Positions 31,844 to 38,988 of a stretch of DNA of 45,817 nucleotides are shown here, piece by piece. Both the position numbers and the translations under genes were made by a program. The stretch is taken from assembly GCA_036406615.1 (NCBI GenBank), contig DASXAQ010000080.1, positions 1-45,817 of the forward strand, written 5' to 3'. The first letter of the stretch is position 1. The number at the start of each line of letters is the position of its first letter. The DNA is from DASXAQ01 sp036406615. GTDB lineage: Bacteria > Actinomycetota > UBA4738. The notes under the pieces are model-generated. The model ran no database searches and was not told the origin of the DNA. It saw only the letters and a list, made by a program, of their open reading frames with translations.

Positions 31844-32940
31844 ACCTTGCGCAAGCCGAACCGAGCCTCGGCAAGCGTGCGGCCGGCGACGGCTTCGACG
31901 CGCAACCCTCCGCCGGTGGCCTGACACAGCCGCTGCGCGAGGAACAGCCCCAGGCCGAAGCCGCCGCGCGATCGCGTGTCGGACATGTCCTGCTGGGTGA
32001 AGGCGGCGAAGTCGTCCTCGCTCGCGCCCCAACCGCCCGCGTCGCCGACCGTGAGGACGGCCACGTTCTCGTCGCGGGCCCCGGACACCTCGATCGGGCG
32101 CTCGCCGTGGCGGATCGCGTTCGACAGCAGGTCGAATGCGACGCGCTCGACGAACCGCTGGGGTACTCCTTCCCATGGCTCGTCTGCCACGTGGACCGCG
32201 TCCGGCCCGGTGCCGAGCCGTTCGGTCGCCACCCGGATCGCCTCGAGCGGATAGGCCAGGCCGCCTGCGTCGGGGCCGGCGCCGACGAGCTCGAGCCCCT
32301 CGACCAGGAACTCCAGTTCGTCTGCGCGGCGGAGCGCGCTCTCCAGCAGAGGCGCCTCCTGTGCGCGCACCCCCGCGGCGTGCAGCATGCGAAGCGTCCC
32401 AAGGATGACGGTCAGCGGCGTGCGGAGCTCGTGCGACAGGACCTGGACGAACTCGGCCTTCGCCTTCGCCAGACGCTCGACTTCCTGCCGGCGCCCCTTC
32501 TCCTGTTCCAGGAGGTGACGCAGGTCGTCCATGGCGGCCGGCAGCACACGCTGATCCAGCTCGGGCTCGCCGGCGCGCGCACGCCGGATCGCGCCGACGA
32601 GCTCGTCGATCGTGCCGCCCTTGACCACGTACCCGATCGCACCGGCCGCGAGCATGTCGCGGACCGTTCGCGGGTCGTCCGACCACGTGAGCGCGACGAT
32701 GCGGGTCCGCGGATGGCGCGTGGTGATCTGCTGCGCGGCTTGCACGCCGTCGCCCTCGGACATCCGAACGTCCAGCAGCACGACGTCGGGATGCAGCTCG
32801 TCGGCGGTCGTGATCGCTTCGCGGCCGCCGTTGGCCTCGCCGACGACCTCGATGCCGCCGTCAAGGGCGAGCGCCTCCCGAAGCATGGTTCGAGTGGTGG
32901 GGGAGTCGTCGACCACGAGGACGCGCACTCGGTCGGCCAT
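31840..32940 (-). CDS. response receiver - histidine kinase hybrid (REC at the N-terminus)
   Basis: The product is 366 residues. The receiver domain (about 4-125) has the acidic pair Asp11-Asp12, phosphoacceptor Asp57 (VVLLDVRM) and Lys107. A coiled linker leads to HisKA with His170 (VLSHELRTPL) and an HATPase_c domain with Asn274 (LLSNAIRHGE) and the G box GGFGLGLFLA. There is no sensor or membrane segment, so it is cytoplasmic and probably takes its signal by phosphotransfer from another kinase. ATG 32940 follows TACCCT by 8 nt (leaderless). Confidence 0.92.
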   Translation of the reverse strand: MADRVRVLVVDDSPTTRTMLREALALDGGIEVVGEANGGREAITTADELHPDVVLLDVRMSEGDGVQAAQQITTRHPRTRIVALTWSDDPRTVRDMLAAGAIGYVVKGGTIDELVGAIRRARAGEPELDQRVLPAAMDDLRHLLEQEKGRRQEVERLAKAKAEFVQVLSHELRTPLTVILGTLRMLHAAGVRAQEAPLLESALRRADELEFLVEGLELVGAGPDAGGLAYPLEAIRVATERLGTGPDAVHVADEPWEGVPQRFVERVAFDLLSNAIRHGERPIEVSGARDENVAVLTVGDAGGWGASEDDFAAFTQQDMSDTRSRGGFGLGLFLAQRLCQATGGGLRVEAVAGRTLAEARFGLRKV

Positions 32941-32948
32941 GGGGCATC

Positions 32949-32954
32949 AGGGTA
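32949..32954 (-). promoter_or_regulatory. -10 element TACCCT for the receiver-kinase gene
   Basis: TACCCT on the minus strand is 8 nt before ATG 32940. Confidence 0.5.
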
Positions 32955-33093
32955 GCCGTTTCGGGCCGCCGAAGTGACAAAAACGCGGGCCCCGGCAAGG
33001 GCGCCGGCGGCCGAGATTCATCACGTTCCGGGCGAATCGCGCGTCCCTCGAAGGCGGCGGCGGAGGCGCTCCAAGGCGCTGCGTGGGCGCGGC

Positions 33094-33099
33094 TACAAT
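33094..33099 (+). promoter_or_regulatory. -10 element TACAAT for the uracil-DNA glycosylase
   Basis: TACAAT is 8 nt before ATG 33108 with no Shine-Dalgarno. Confidence 0.55.
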
Positions 33100-33107
33100 G
33101 CGCCGGC

Positions 33108-33806
33108 ATGGCCGGCGACGCCGCCCTCCGCGCGCTCCGCCGCGAGGTGGAGTCCTGCCGGCGCTGCCCGCGGCTGGTCGCGTACCGCGAGCAGGTCGCC
33201 GTCGAGCGCCGCGCCGCCTTCGCCGAGCAGGTCTACTGGGGCCGGCCCGTTCCCGGCTTCGGAGACGGCGCCGCGCGGATCCTGATCGTCGGGCTCGCGC
33301 CGGCCGCGCACGGCGGCAACCGAACCGGCCGCATCTTCACCGGCGACCGGTCGGGCGACTTCCTGTTCGCGGCGCTGCATCGCGCCGGCATGGCGAACCA
33401 GAGCCGGTCCGTCTCCAGGGACGACGGCCTGCGGCTGAACGGGGTGTACGTGACCGCGACGGTTCGGTGCTGCCCGCCGGGCAACCGTCCGTCGACCGAC
33501 GAGCGTGATGCGTGCCTCCCTTACCTCGTGCGCGAGCTCGCGCTGCTGTCCGATGCGCGCGCGATCGTCGCGCTCGGCGCGTTCGCGTGGGACGGGGTCC
33601 TGCGCGCGATGTCGGACGCGGGTCACACGATCCCGCGGCCGCGTCCACGGTTCGGCCACCTGGCCGAGACGCGCGTCGGGCCGTACGCCCTGGTCGGGTC
33701 CTTTCACCCGAGCCAGCAGAACACGTTCACCGGAAAGCTCACGCCGGAGATGCTCGACGCGGTGTTCGCCCGGGCGAGCGCGCTGTCCGAAGCCCAGGTC
33801 GCGTAA
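33108..33806 (+). CDS. family 5 uracil-DNA glycosylase (UDGb, iron-sulfur type)
   Basis: The product is 232 residues. Cys17 and Cys20 (CRRC), a Cys at 121-122 and Cys136 can hold a 4Fe-4S cluster. Motif 1 is GLAPAAHGGNRTGRIFTGD with GLAPAAHG at 62-69; family 5 lacks the Asp or Asn used by other UDG families, as here. Motif 2 is HPSQQNTFTGKL near the end. It removes uracil, hypoxanthine and oxidised bases from DNA. With nth nearby it adds to base-excision repair. The ABC exporter gene follows with its own -10. Confidence 0.94.
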   Translation: MAGDAALRALRREVESCRRCPRLVAYREQVAVERRAAFAEQVYWGRPVPGFGDGAARILIVGLAPAAHGGNRTGRIFTGDRSGDFLFAALHRAGMANQSRSVSRDDGLRLNGVYVTATVRCCPPGNRPSTDERDACLPYLVRELALLSDARAIVALGAFAWDGVLRAMSDAGHTIPRPRPRFGHLAETRVGPYALVGSFHPSQQNTFTGKLTPEMLDAVFARASALSEAQVA

Positions 33807-33820
33807 TGATGTAAGCGTCG

Positions 33821-33826
33821 TATCCT
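33821..33826 (+). promoter_or_regulatory. -10 element TATCCT for the ABC exporter
   Basis: TATCCT is 6 nt before ATG 33833; there is no Shine-Dalgarno. Confidence 0.5.
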
Positions 33827-33832
33827 GGCCGA

Positions 33833-36046
33833 ATGGGTCGAGGGACGCGTCGCGGGATGGGTCGGTCCGGCCGCGGCCACTGGAGCACCCGGGTGCCCGA
33901 CCCGGCGGACGCCCGTCCCATCAGCCGCCGAACGGTTCGCCGCGTGGTGCATGCGTTCCGCCCGTACCGGGCGCGGGTCTCCGTGGTTGGAGTCATGATC
34001 GTGGTGACCGCCACGCTCGGCGTGGTCAACCCTCTGCTGATCAAGGTCATCTTCGACCAGGCGCTGTTCCCCGTGACGACGGCCGGGCCGGGCGGCCATC
34101 CGGTGCAGCTGCCACCGGACCTGGGGCTGCTGTACGTGCTGGTCGGCCTCATGATCCTGATCCCCGTCATCTCGGGGTTGATCGGCGTCGGGCAGACGTA
34201 CCTGGCCAACGTCATCGGGCAGCACGTGATGCTGGACTTCCGCAACGAGCTGTACTCGCACCTGCAGGCGATGCCGATCCGCTTCTACACGTCGACGCGC
34301 ACGGGCGAGATCCAGTCGCGACTGGCCAACGACGTGGGCGGCGTTCAGTCGGTCGTGACGGACACGGCGTCGAGCATCCTGTCGAACATCGTGATCGTGA
34401 TCTCCACCGTGGTCGCGATGCTGATCCTGTCCTGGCAGCTGACGCTGCTCTCGCTGGGGATCACGCCGATCTTCCTGTTCTTCACGTACCGCGTCGGCAA
34501 GGCGCGCCAGCGCGTCGCGGCCGTCACCCAGCAGTCGATGGCCGAGATGAGCGCCATCACGCAGGAGACGCTGTCGGTCTCGGGCATCCTGCTGGCCAAG
34601 GTGTTCGGCCGGCAGCGGTTCGAGATCGACCGCTTCCGCGCGGAGAACAAGCGCCTGGCCGACCTCGAGATCCGCCAGCAGATGGTCGGGCGGTACTTCT
34701 TCGCCTTGATCCAGATCTTCTTCTCGATCACGCCGGCACTTGTCTACCTCGTCGCCGGGATCGTGCTGGCGCACCAGGGCGCGGCGACCGCCACGATCCA
34801 GGCCGGCACCATCGTCGCGTTCACCACGCTGCAGAGCCGGCTGTTCTTCCCGATCGGCCAGATGCTCCAGATCTCCGTCGAAGTCCAGAGCTCCATGGCC
34901 CTGTTCGACCGGATCTTCGAGTACCTCGACATGCCGTACGAGATCTTCGACGCGCCCGAGGCGGTGACGCTGCCGGTCGAGTCGGTGCGGGGAGGCGTCG
35001 CGTTCGATCACGTGTTCTTCCGGTACGACCCGCCCGCGCAGGACCGGGATGATGGTGCGGAGGAAGGCGAAGCGGACGCGACCGCCACCGCCCGCGAAGC
35101 CGCCGACGTGGCCGCCGCCGAAGGCGAGGACGAGTTCGCGCTGACCGGCCGAAGCGACCTGGCGACCCGGGCCCAGGAGGAGGCGGGGGACGAGGCGGAA
35201 GGGCCATCGCGACCGGTGTGGCCGGTACGGTCGCCCGACGAGGACGGCGCGGCGGGCGACGGCACGGTCGCCGACAACGAGGCGCCGCGAACGTGGACCC
35301 TGGAGGACGTGAGCCTGGACATCCGGCCAGGTCAGCTTGCGGCGCTCGTGGGTCCGAGCGGGGCCGGCAAGACCACCATCACCTACCTGGTACCGCGGCT
35401 GTACGACGTCACGACGGGCGCGGTGCAGATCGACGGGCACGACGTTCGCGGCACCAAGCTGGAGTCGCTCGCGGACGCCATCGGGATGGTGACCCAGGAG
35501 ACGTACCTGTTCCATGACACGGTTCGTCGGAACTTGCTGTACGGCAAGCCGGACGCAACGCAGGACGAGCTGGAGGCGGCCGCGCGGGCGGCGTTCATCC
35601 ACGACCGGATCATGGAGATGCCCGAGGGGTACGACACGGTCGTCGGCGAGCGCGGCTACCGCCTGTCGGGCGGCGAGAAGCAGCGCTTGGCGATCGCGCG
35701 CGTCATCCTGAAGGACCCGCGCATCCTGATCCTGGACGAAGCGACGTCGTCGCTGGACACGGCCAGCGAACGGCTGGTGCAGGAGGCCCTGAAGCCGCTC
35801 ATGCGCCAACGCACGACGCTGGCGATCGCGCACCGGCTGTCCACGATCCTGGCGGCCGACGTGATCTTCGTGATCGAACGCGGGCGGGTGGTCGAACGCG
35901 GCACGCACGACGAGCTCCTGGCGGCCGGCGGGCTGTACGCGCGGCTGTACGAGCAACAGTTCCGCAGCGGGACGGTCGAGGCCGAGTGCGAGGACGGGGT
36001 CGTGCTGACCAGCGGTCAGGTGCTGCACGAGACGCGATCGGCCTGA
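33833..36046 (+). CDS. ABC transporter, fused transmembrane and ATPase domains (exporter type)
   Basis: The product is 737 residues. Six membrane helices (about 50-340) precede an ATPase with A-loop Tyr398 (FDHVFFRYDP), Walker A GPSGAGKTT (507-515), signature LSGGEKQRLA (611-620), Walker B ILILDEATSSLD and H-loop His667. Between the A-loop strand and Walker A lies an acidic insertion of about 85 residues (400-485) that standard exporters lack. It would act as a homodimer exporting lipids, drugs or peptides. The N-terminus is basic (GRGTRRGMGRSGRG). Confidence 0.93.
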   Translation: MGRGTRRGMGRSGRGHWSTRVPDPADARPISRRTVRRVVHAFRPYRARVSVVGVMIVVTATLGVVNPLLIKVIFDQALFPVTTAGPGGHPVQLPPDLGLLYVLVGLMILIPVISGLIGVGQTYLANVIGQHVMLDFRNELYSHLQAMPIRFYTSTRTGEIQSRLANDVGGVQSVVTDTASSILSNIVIVISTVVAMLILSWQLTLLSLGITPIFLFFTYRVGKARQRVAAVTQQSMAEMSAITQETLSVSGILLAKVFGRQRFEIDRFRAENKRLADLEIRQQMVGRYFFALIQIFFSITPALVYLVAGIVLAHQGAATATIQAGTIVAFTTLQSRLFFPIGQMLQISVEVQSSMALFDRIFEYLDMPYEIFDAPEAVTLPVESVRGGVAFDHVFFRYDPPAQDRDDGAEEGEADATATAREAADVAAAEGEDEFALTGRSDLATRAQEEAGDEAEGPSRPVWPVRSPDEDGAAGDGTVADNEAPRTWTLEDVSLDIRPGQLAALVGPSGAGKTTITYLVPRLYDVTTGAVQIDGHDVRGTKLESLADAIGMVTQETYLFHDTVRRNLLYGKPDATQDELEAAARAAFIHDRIMEMPEGYDTVVGERGYRLSGGEKQRLAIARVILKDPRILILDEATSSLDTASERLVQEALKPLMRQRTTLAIAHRLSTILAADVIFVIERGRVVERGTHDELLAAGGLYARLYEQQFRSGTVEAECEDGVVLTSGQVLHETRSA

Positions 36047-36058
36047 GCCAGGACCGAT

Positions 36059-36601
36059 CTACAGGAGCATCCGGAAGGCGAGCAGGACGGTTCCCCCGTC
36101 ATCCTCGCCACCGTCGTCATCGTCACTGCCGTGGTCGCCGTGTCCATGATCGTGGTGGTGCTGGACCTCTTCGCGCTCGAAGCCCATCGACTCGTAGAGG
36201 CCGACGGCCGCGGTCATCTTCGGCGCCGTCATGAGCGTCAGCTCCGTCTTCCCCGCTGCCCGCGCGCGGTCGATGCATGCCTGGACCAGGGCCCGCCCGG
36301 CGCCGAGCCGGCGCGCCGAAGGGTCCACGCCCAGCATCCGCACGTTCGCGCGATCGGGCGGGAGCTCGTCGTCCTCGCGCACCGTGGCCTTCAGCTCGAG
36401 GGTGGCCGTCCCCACGATCCGGCCGCCGTCGTCGACGGCCGCGAGGATCGTGGTGCGGTCCGCTCGTGCGGAGACGTCCGCGATCTGGTCCAGGTAGTCC
36501 AGCCAGCTCTGGTCGCCGGGGGTGGCCCACTCGCGCCAGGCATCGGCGGTGACCTTGCCCGCCTCGGCCCACTCGCCCGGGAGCGCCTCGCGTACCTGCA
36601 T
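36059..36601 (-). CDS. GNAT N-acetyltransferase with a His/Asp-rich insertion
   Basis: The product is 180 residues. The acetyl-CoA motif is RRLGAGRAL (97-105), preceded by ANVRMLGVDP on strand 4 and followed by GLYESMGF. Between the last strands, residues 148-170 form an extraordinary tract with seven His and many Asp and Gly (HHHDHGHGDHGSDDDD). That could bind metal ions. The substrate is unknown. ATG 36601 lies 8 nt after TAGGCT, so the longer frame to 36769 is rejected. It diverges from a marR gene. Confidence 0.88.
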   Translation of the reverse strand: MQVREALPGEWAEAGKVTADAWREWATPGDQSWLDYLDQIADVSARADRTTILAAVDDGGRIVGTATLELKATVREDDELPPDRANVRMLGVDPSARRLGAGRALVQACIDRARAAGKTELTLMTAPKMTAAVGLYESMGFEREEVQHHHDHGHGDHGSDDDDGGEDDGGTVLLAFRMLL

Positions 36602-36609
36602 GACGAGCA

Positions 36610-36615
36610 AGCCTA
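36610..36615 (-). promoter_or_regulatory. -10 element TAGGCT for the GNAT gene
   Basis: TAGGCT on the minus strand is 8 nt before ATG 36601. The same hexamer precedes the PAC2 gene. Confidence 0.5.
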
Positions 36616-36687
36616 TCGGGATTCCGCGAAGCGACGGCCATCGCAATGTGGTAAAGGTGCTTGACGATCCACGGTTCCCGGACGACC

Positions 36688-37116
36688 ATGGATCCGACGA
36701 TGGACCAGCCGCTTTCGCGCATGCTTTTGGAGTCGTATCGCTCCGTCGAAGAGGAAACGGTGGCCGCACTGGCCGACCGCGGCGAGCTGGGGCTCAGTCC
36801 CTCGCAGGCGGCGGCGCTGCTGCTGGTGGACCGCTCCGGGACGCGGCTGACCGAGCTGGCCGCGCGAGCCCAGATCACGAAGCAGGCCATGATGCAGGTG
36901 GTCGACGACCTGGAGACGGCCGGGTCGGTTCGCCGGGTCCCCGATCCCACGGACGCCAGGGCCAAGGTCGTTCGGCTCACCGCGCGAGGGCTGCGGCAGC
37001 GGGCCGAGGCGCGCAAGGCGATCAGCGCGGTGGAGGCGCGGACGCGTCGCCGCCTGGGCGCCCGCCGCTACGACACGCTCCGCGAGACTCTGGTGGCCCT
37101 GCTCCAGCCCGACTAG
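36688..37116 (+). CDS. MarR-family transcriptional regulator
   Basis: The product is 142 residues from ATG 36688 (ATG 36700 and TTG 36661 are alternatives). The winged helix reads LTELAARAQITKQAMMQVVD, then DLETAGSVRRVPDPTDARAK, with the wing PDPTDARAKVV typical of MarR. It probably binds as a dimer to a palindrome, possibly controlling itself and the divergent acetyltransferase gene. No ligand can be inferred. No convincing promoter was found. Confidence 0.9.
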   Translation: MDPTMDQPLSRMLLESYRSVEEETVAALADRGELGLSPSQAAALLLVDRSGTRLTELAARAQITKQAMMQVVDDLETAGSVRRVPDPTDARAKVVRLTARGLRQRAEARKAISAVEARTRRRLGARRYDTLRETLVALLQPD

Positions 37117-37138
37117 GAAGCGGGCCGACTGCGGGCCC

Positions 37139-37936
37139 TCAGATGCCGGCCTTGGCGTTCAGCAACCGGCCGACGCCGAACGTGATCGCCGCCGCCGCGG
37201 CGCCGACGAGCAGCATGCGGCTGCCCGACCACACCGGATTGCGGCCGGTGAAGTACGACATCGCCGACCCCAGGGCGAACAGCGCGATCCCGCTGGCCGC
37301 GACGGCGGACACCACGGCGGCGACGCCCGATCCGAACACGAACGGCAGCAGGGGGATGAGCGCGCCGAGCGAGAACATGACGAACGACGAGATGGCCGCG
37401 CCCCAGGGCGAGCCGAGCTCGTCCGGATCCAGGCCCAGCTCCTCGCGCGCATGGGTCTCCAGCGCCAGTTCGGGGTTCTCGTGGATCACCGACGTGATCC
37501 GCTGGGCCAGGTCGCTGGGGATGCCTCGCGACTCGTAGATCTTCGTGAGCTCCTCCGTCTCCTCGTCGGGCTCCGTGGCGAGTTCGTGCGCCTCGATGTG
37601 GATGAGTCGCTCGAACAGCTCGCGCTGCACGCGCATCGACACGTACTCGCCGGCCCCCATCGAGAACGCGCCGGCGAGCAGGCCCGCGACGCCGGCCAGA
37701 ACGACGATGTGGGTCGAGTTCGACGAGGTCGCCCCGGCCACGCCCATGATCAGCGACAGGTTGGACACGAGGCCGTCGTTCGCGCCGAAGATCGCCGCGC
37801 GGAACGCGCCGCTCTTGCCGCCGATGATGCGGTTCGCATCGGGGTTCTCGACCGGGTCGCGATGGGGCCGGATGACGGTGTGGTGGCGTGTCTTGATGTG
37901 GCCGGCAAGGGTGCGGATCAGGTCGTTGTCGCTCAT
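37139..37936 (-). CDS. VIT1/CCC1-family iron/manganese transporter
   Basis: The product is 265 residues. TM1 carries FGANDGLVSNLSLIMGVAGA, the VIT1 hallmark. After TM2 (GAFSMGAGEYVSMR) an acidic cytoplasmic metal-binding region follows (ERLIHIEAHELATEPDEE and beyond), then three more helices. Members export or sequester Fe2+ or Mn2+. It lies 28 bp downstream of the PAC2 gene on the same strand, but AACAAT 6 nt before its ATG suggests its own transcript. Confidence 0.94.
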   Translation of the reverse strand: MSDNDLIRTLAGHIKTRHHTVIRPHRDPVENPDANRIIGGKSGAFRAAIFGANDGLVSNLSLIMGVAGATSSNSTHIVVLAGVAGLLAGAFSMGAGEYVSMRVQRELFERLIHIEAHELATEPDEETEELTKIYESRGIPSDLAQRITSVIHENPELALETHAREELGLDPDELGSPWGAAISSFVMFSLGALIPLLPFVFGSGVAAVVSAVAASGIALFALGSAMSYFTGRNPVWSGSRMLLVGAAAAAITFGVGRLLNAKAGI

Positions 37937-37942
37937 GCGTCC

Positions 37943-37948
37943 ATTGTT
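37943..37948 (-). promoter_or_regulatory. weak -10 element AACAAT for the VIT1-like gene
   Basis: AACAAT on the minus strand, one mismatch from TANNNT, is 6 nt before the ATG. Confidence 0.35.
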
Positions 37949-37964
37949 CCCATGGCACCCGGCC

Positions 37965-38861
37965 TCAGCGGCCGTCGCCGTCGTCCCCCTCGCCGCCGGT
38001 TCGCTCCTGCAGGTAGCGCTCGAGCTCCGCCGCGATGGCGTCGCCCGACGGCACCTCGGCCTCGCCGACGCGGATCTCGACGTCGCCCTCGTCGGCGTTG
38101 GCCTCCAGCCGCCGGACGTACTCGGCCAGCTCGTCGTTCTCGTTCACGAACTGGGAGACGCCCGCCTCCCACTCGTCGGCGGCTCGGGCCAGCTCGTCGG
38201 TCTCGGCCGATACGCCGAGCAGCGCGGTGGCGCGCTGCACCAGGGCCAGCGCTGCCTTCGGGTTGGAGGTGGCCGGCAGGTAGTGCGGCACCGCGCCCCA
38301 CAGGCTCACCGAGGCGAGGCCCGCGCGGTTGGCCGAGTCGTGGAGCACGCCGACGATCCCGGTCGGGCCCTCGTACTGCGAGCGTCGAAGTCCCAGGCCG
38401 GCGGCCTCCCCCTCGTCGCGGGCCGAGCCGACCACGGGGACCGGACGGCTGTGCGGCACGTCGGTGAGGAATGCGCCGAGCGTCACCAGCACGCCGGCGC
38501 CGAGATCGCGTGCCGCGTCCAGCACCGCCGACGTGAACGTGCGCCAGCGCACGTTCGGCTCCGCGGCCGTGAAGAACACGACCCCGCGCCCCTGCGGCGA
38601 GGCGGCGGAGAACTCGCCGCGGGGCCACTCGACGACGCGGCTCACGCCCTCCTCGAGATGGACGGTCGGCCGGGTCACCTGGAAGTCGTAGAACTCCTCC
38701 GGGTCGAGGTAGCCGAACGGCTCGGCCTCCCACTGCTCCGCCAGGTACCGCGCGGCGATCGAGGCCGCCTCGCCGCCGTCGTTCCAGCCGCGGATCGCGC
38801 ACACCATGGCGGGGTCGTGGAGCTCGGGCCTGGCCGTGAACCGGACGTACTCGTTGGCCAT
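37965..38861 (-). CDS. PAC2-family protein (proteasome assembly chaperone-like)
   Basis: The product is 298 residues. The N-terminal RPELHDPAMVCAIRGWNDGG and the central VLVTLGAFLTDVPHSRPVPV are the conserved blocks of the actinobacterial/archaeal PAC2 family (ATP-grasp-like carboxylate-binding fold, DUF75). The acidic C-terminus is variable. Eukaryotic relatives assist 20S proteasome assembly; the bacterial role is unproven. No proteasome genes are in the window. ATG 38861 follows TAGGCT by 6 nt (leaderless). Confidence 0.9.
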   Translation of the reverse strand: MANEYVRFTARPELHDPAMVCAIRGWNDGGEAASIAARYLAEQWEAEPFGYLDPEEFYDFQVTRPTVHLEEGVSRVVEWPRGEFSAASPQGRGVVFFTAAEPNVRWRTFTSAVLDAARDLGAGVLVTLGAFLTDVPHSRPVPVVGSARDEGEAAGLGLRRSQYEGPTGIVGVLHDSANRAGLASVSLWGAVPHYLPATSNPKAALALVQRATALLGVSAETDELARAADEWEAGVSQFVNENDELAEYVRRLEANADEGDVEIRVGEAEVPSGDAIAAELERYLQERTGGEGDDGDGR

Positions 38862-38867
38862 GGCCCG

Positions 38868-38873
38868 AGCCTA
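38868..38873 (-). promoter_or_regulatory. -10 element TAGGCT for the PAC2 gene
   Basis: TAGGCT on the minus strand is 6 nt before ATG 38861. Confidence 0.5.
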
Positions 38874-38988
38874 CATCAGCCCTCTCGCACGGACGGGTCG
38901 AACGGGCTTGAGTGCGAGCGCCGCAGGCCGATGTATCACTCGTGGGCACGGGATCGAATCGCGCCCCCCGGTGGCGGGGAGCGGCGGC

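Noticed and set aside
29912..32686. 924-codon minus-strand frame
   Set aside because: Spans three real genes in the wrong frame; no domain and Arg/Gly-rich throughout.
33704..36028. 774-codon frame antisense to the ABC exporter
   Set aside because: Shadow of an intact ABC transporter with all its motifs on the plus strand.
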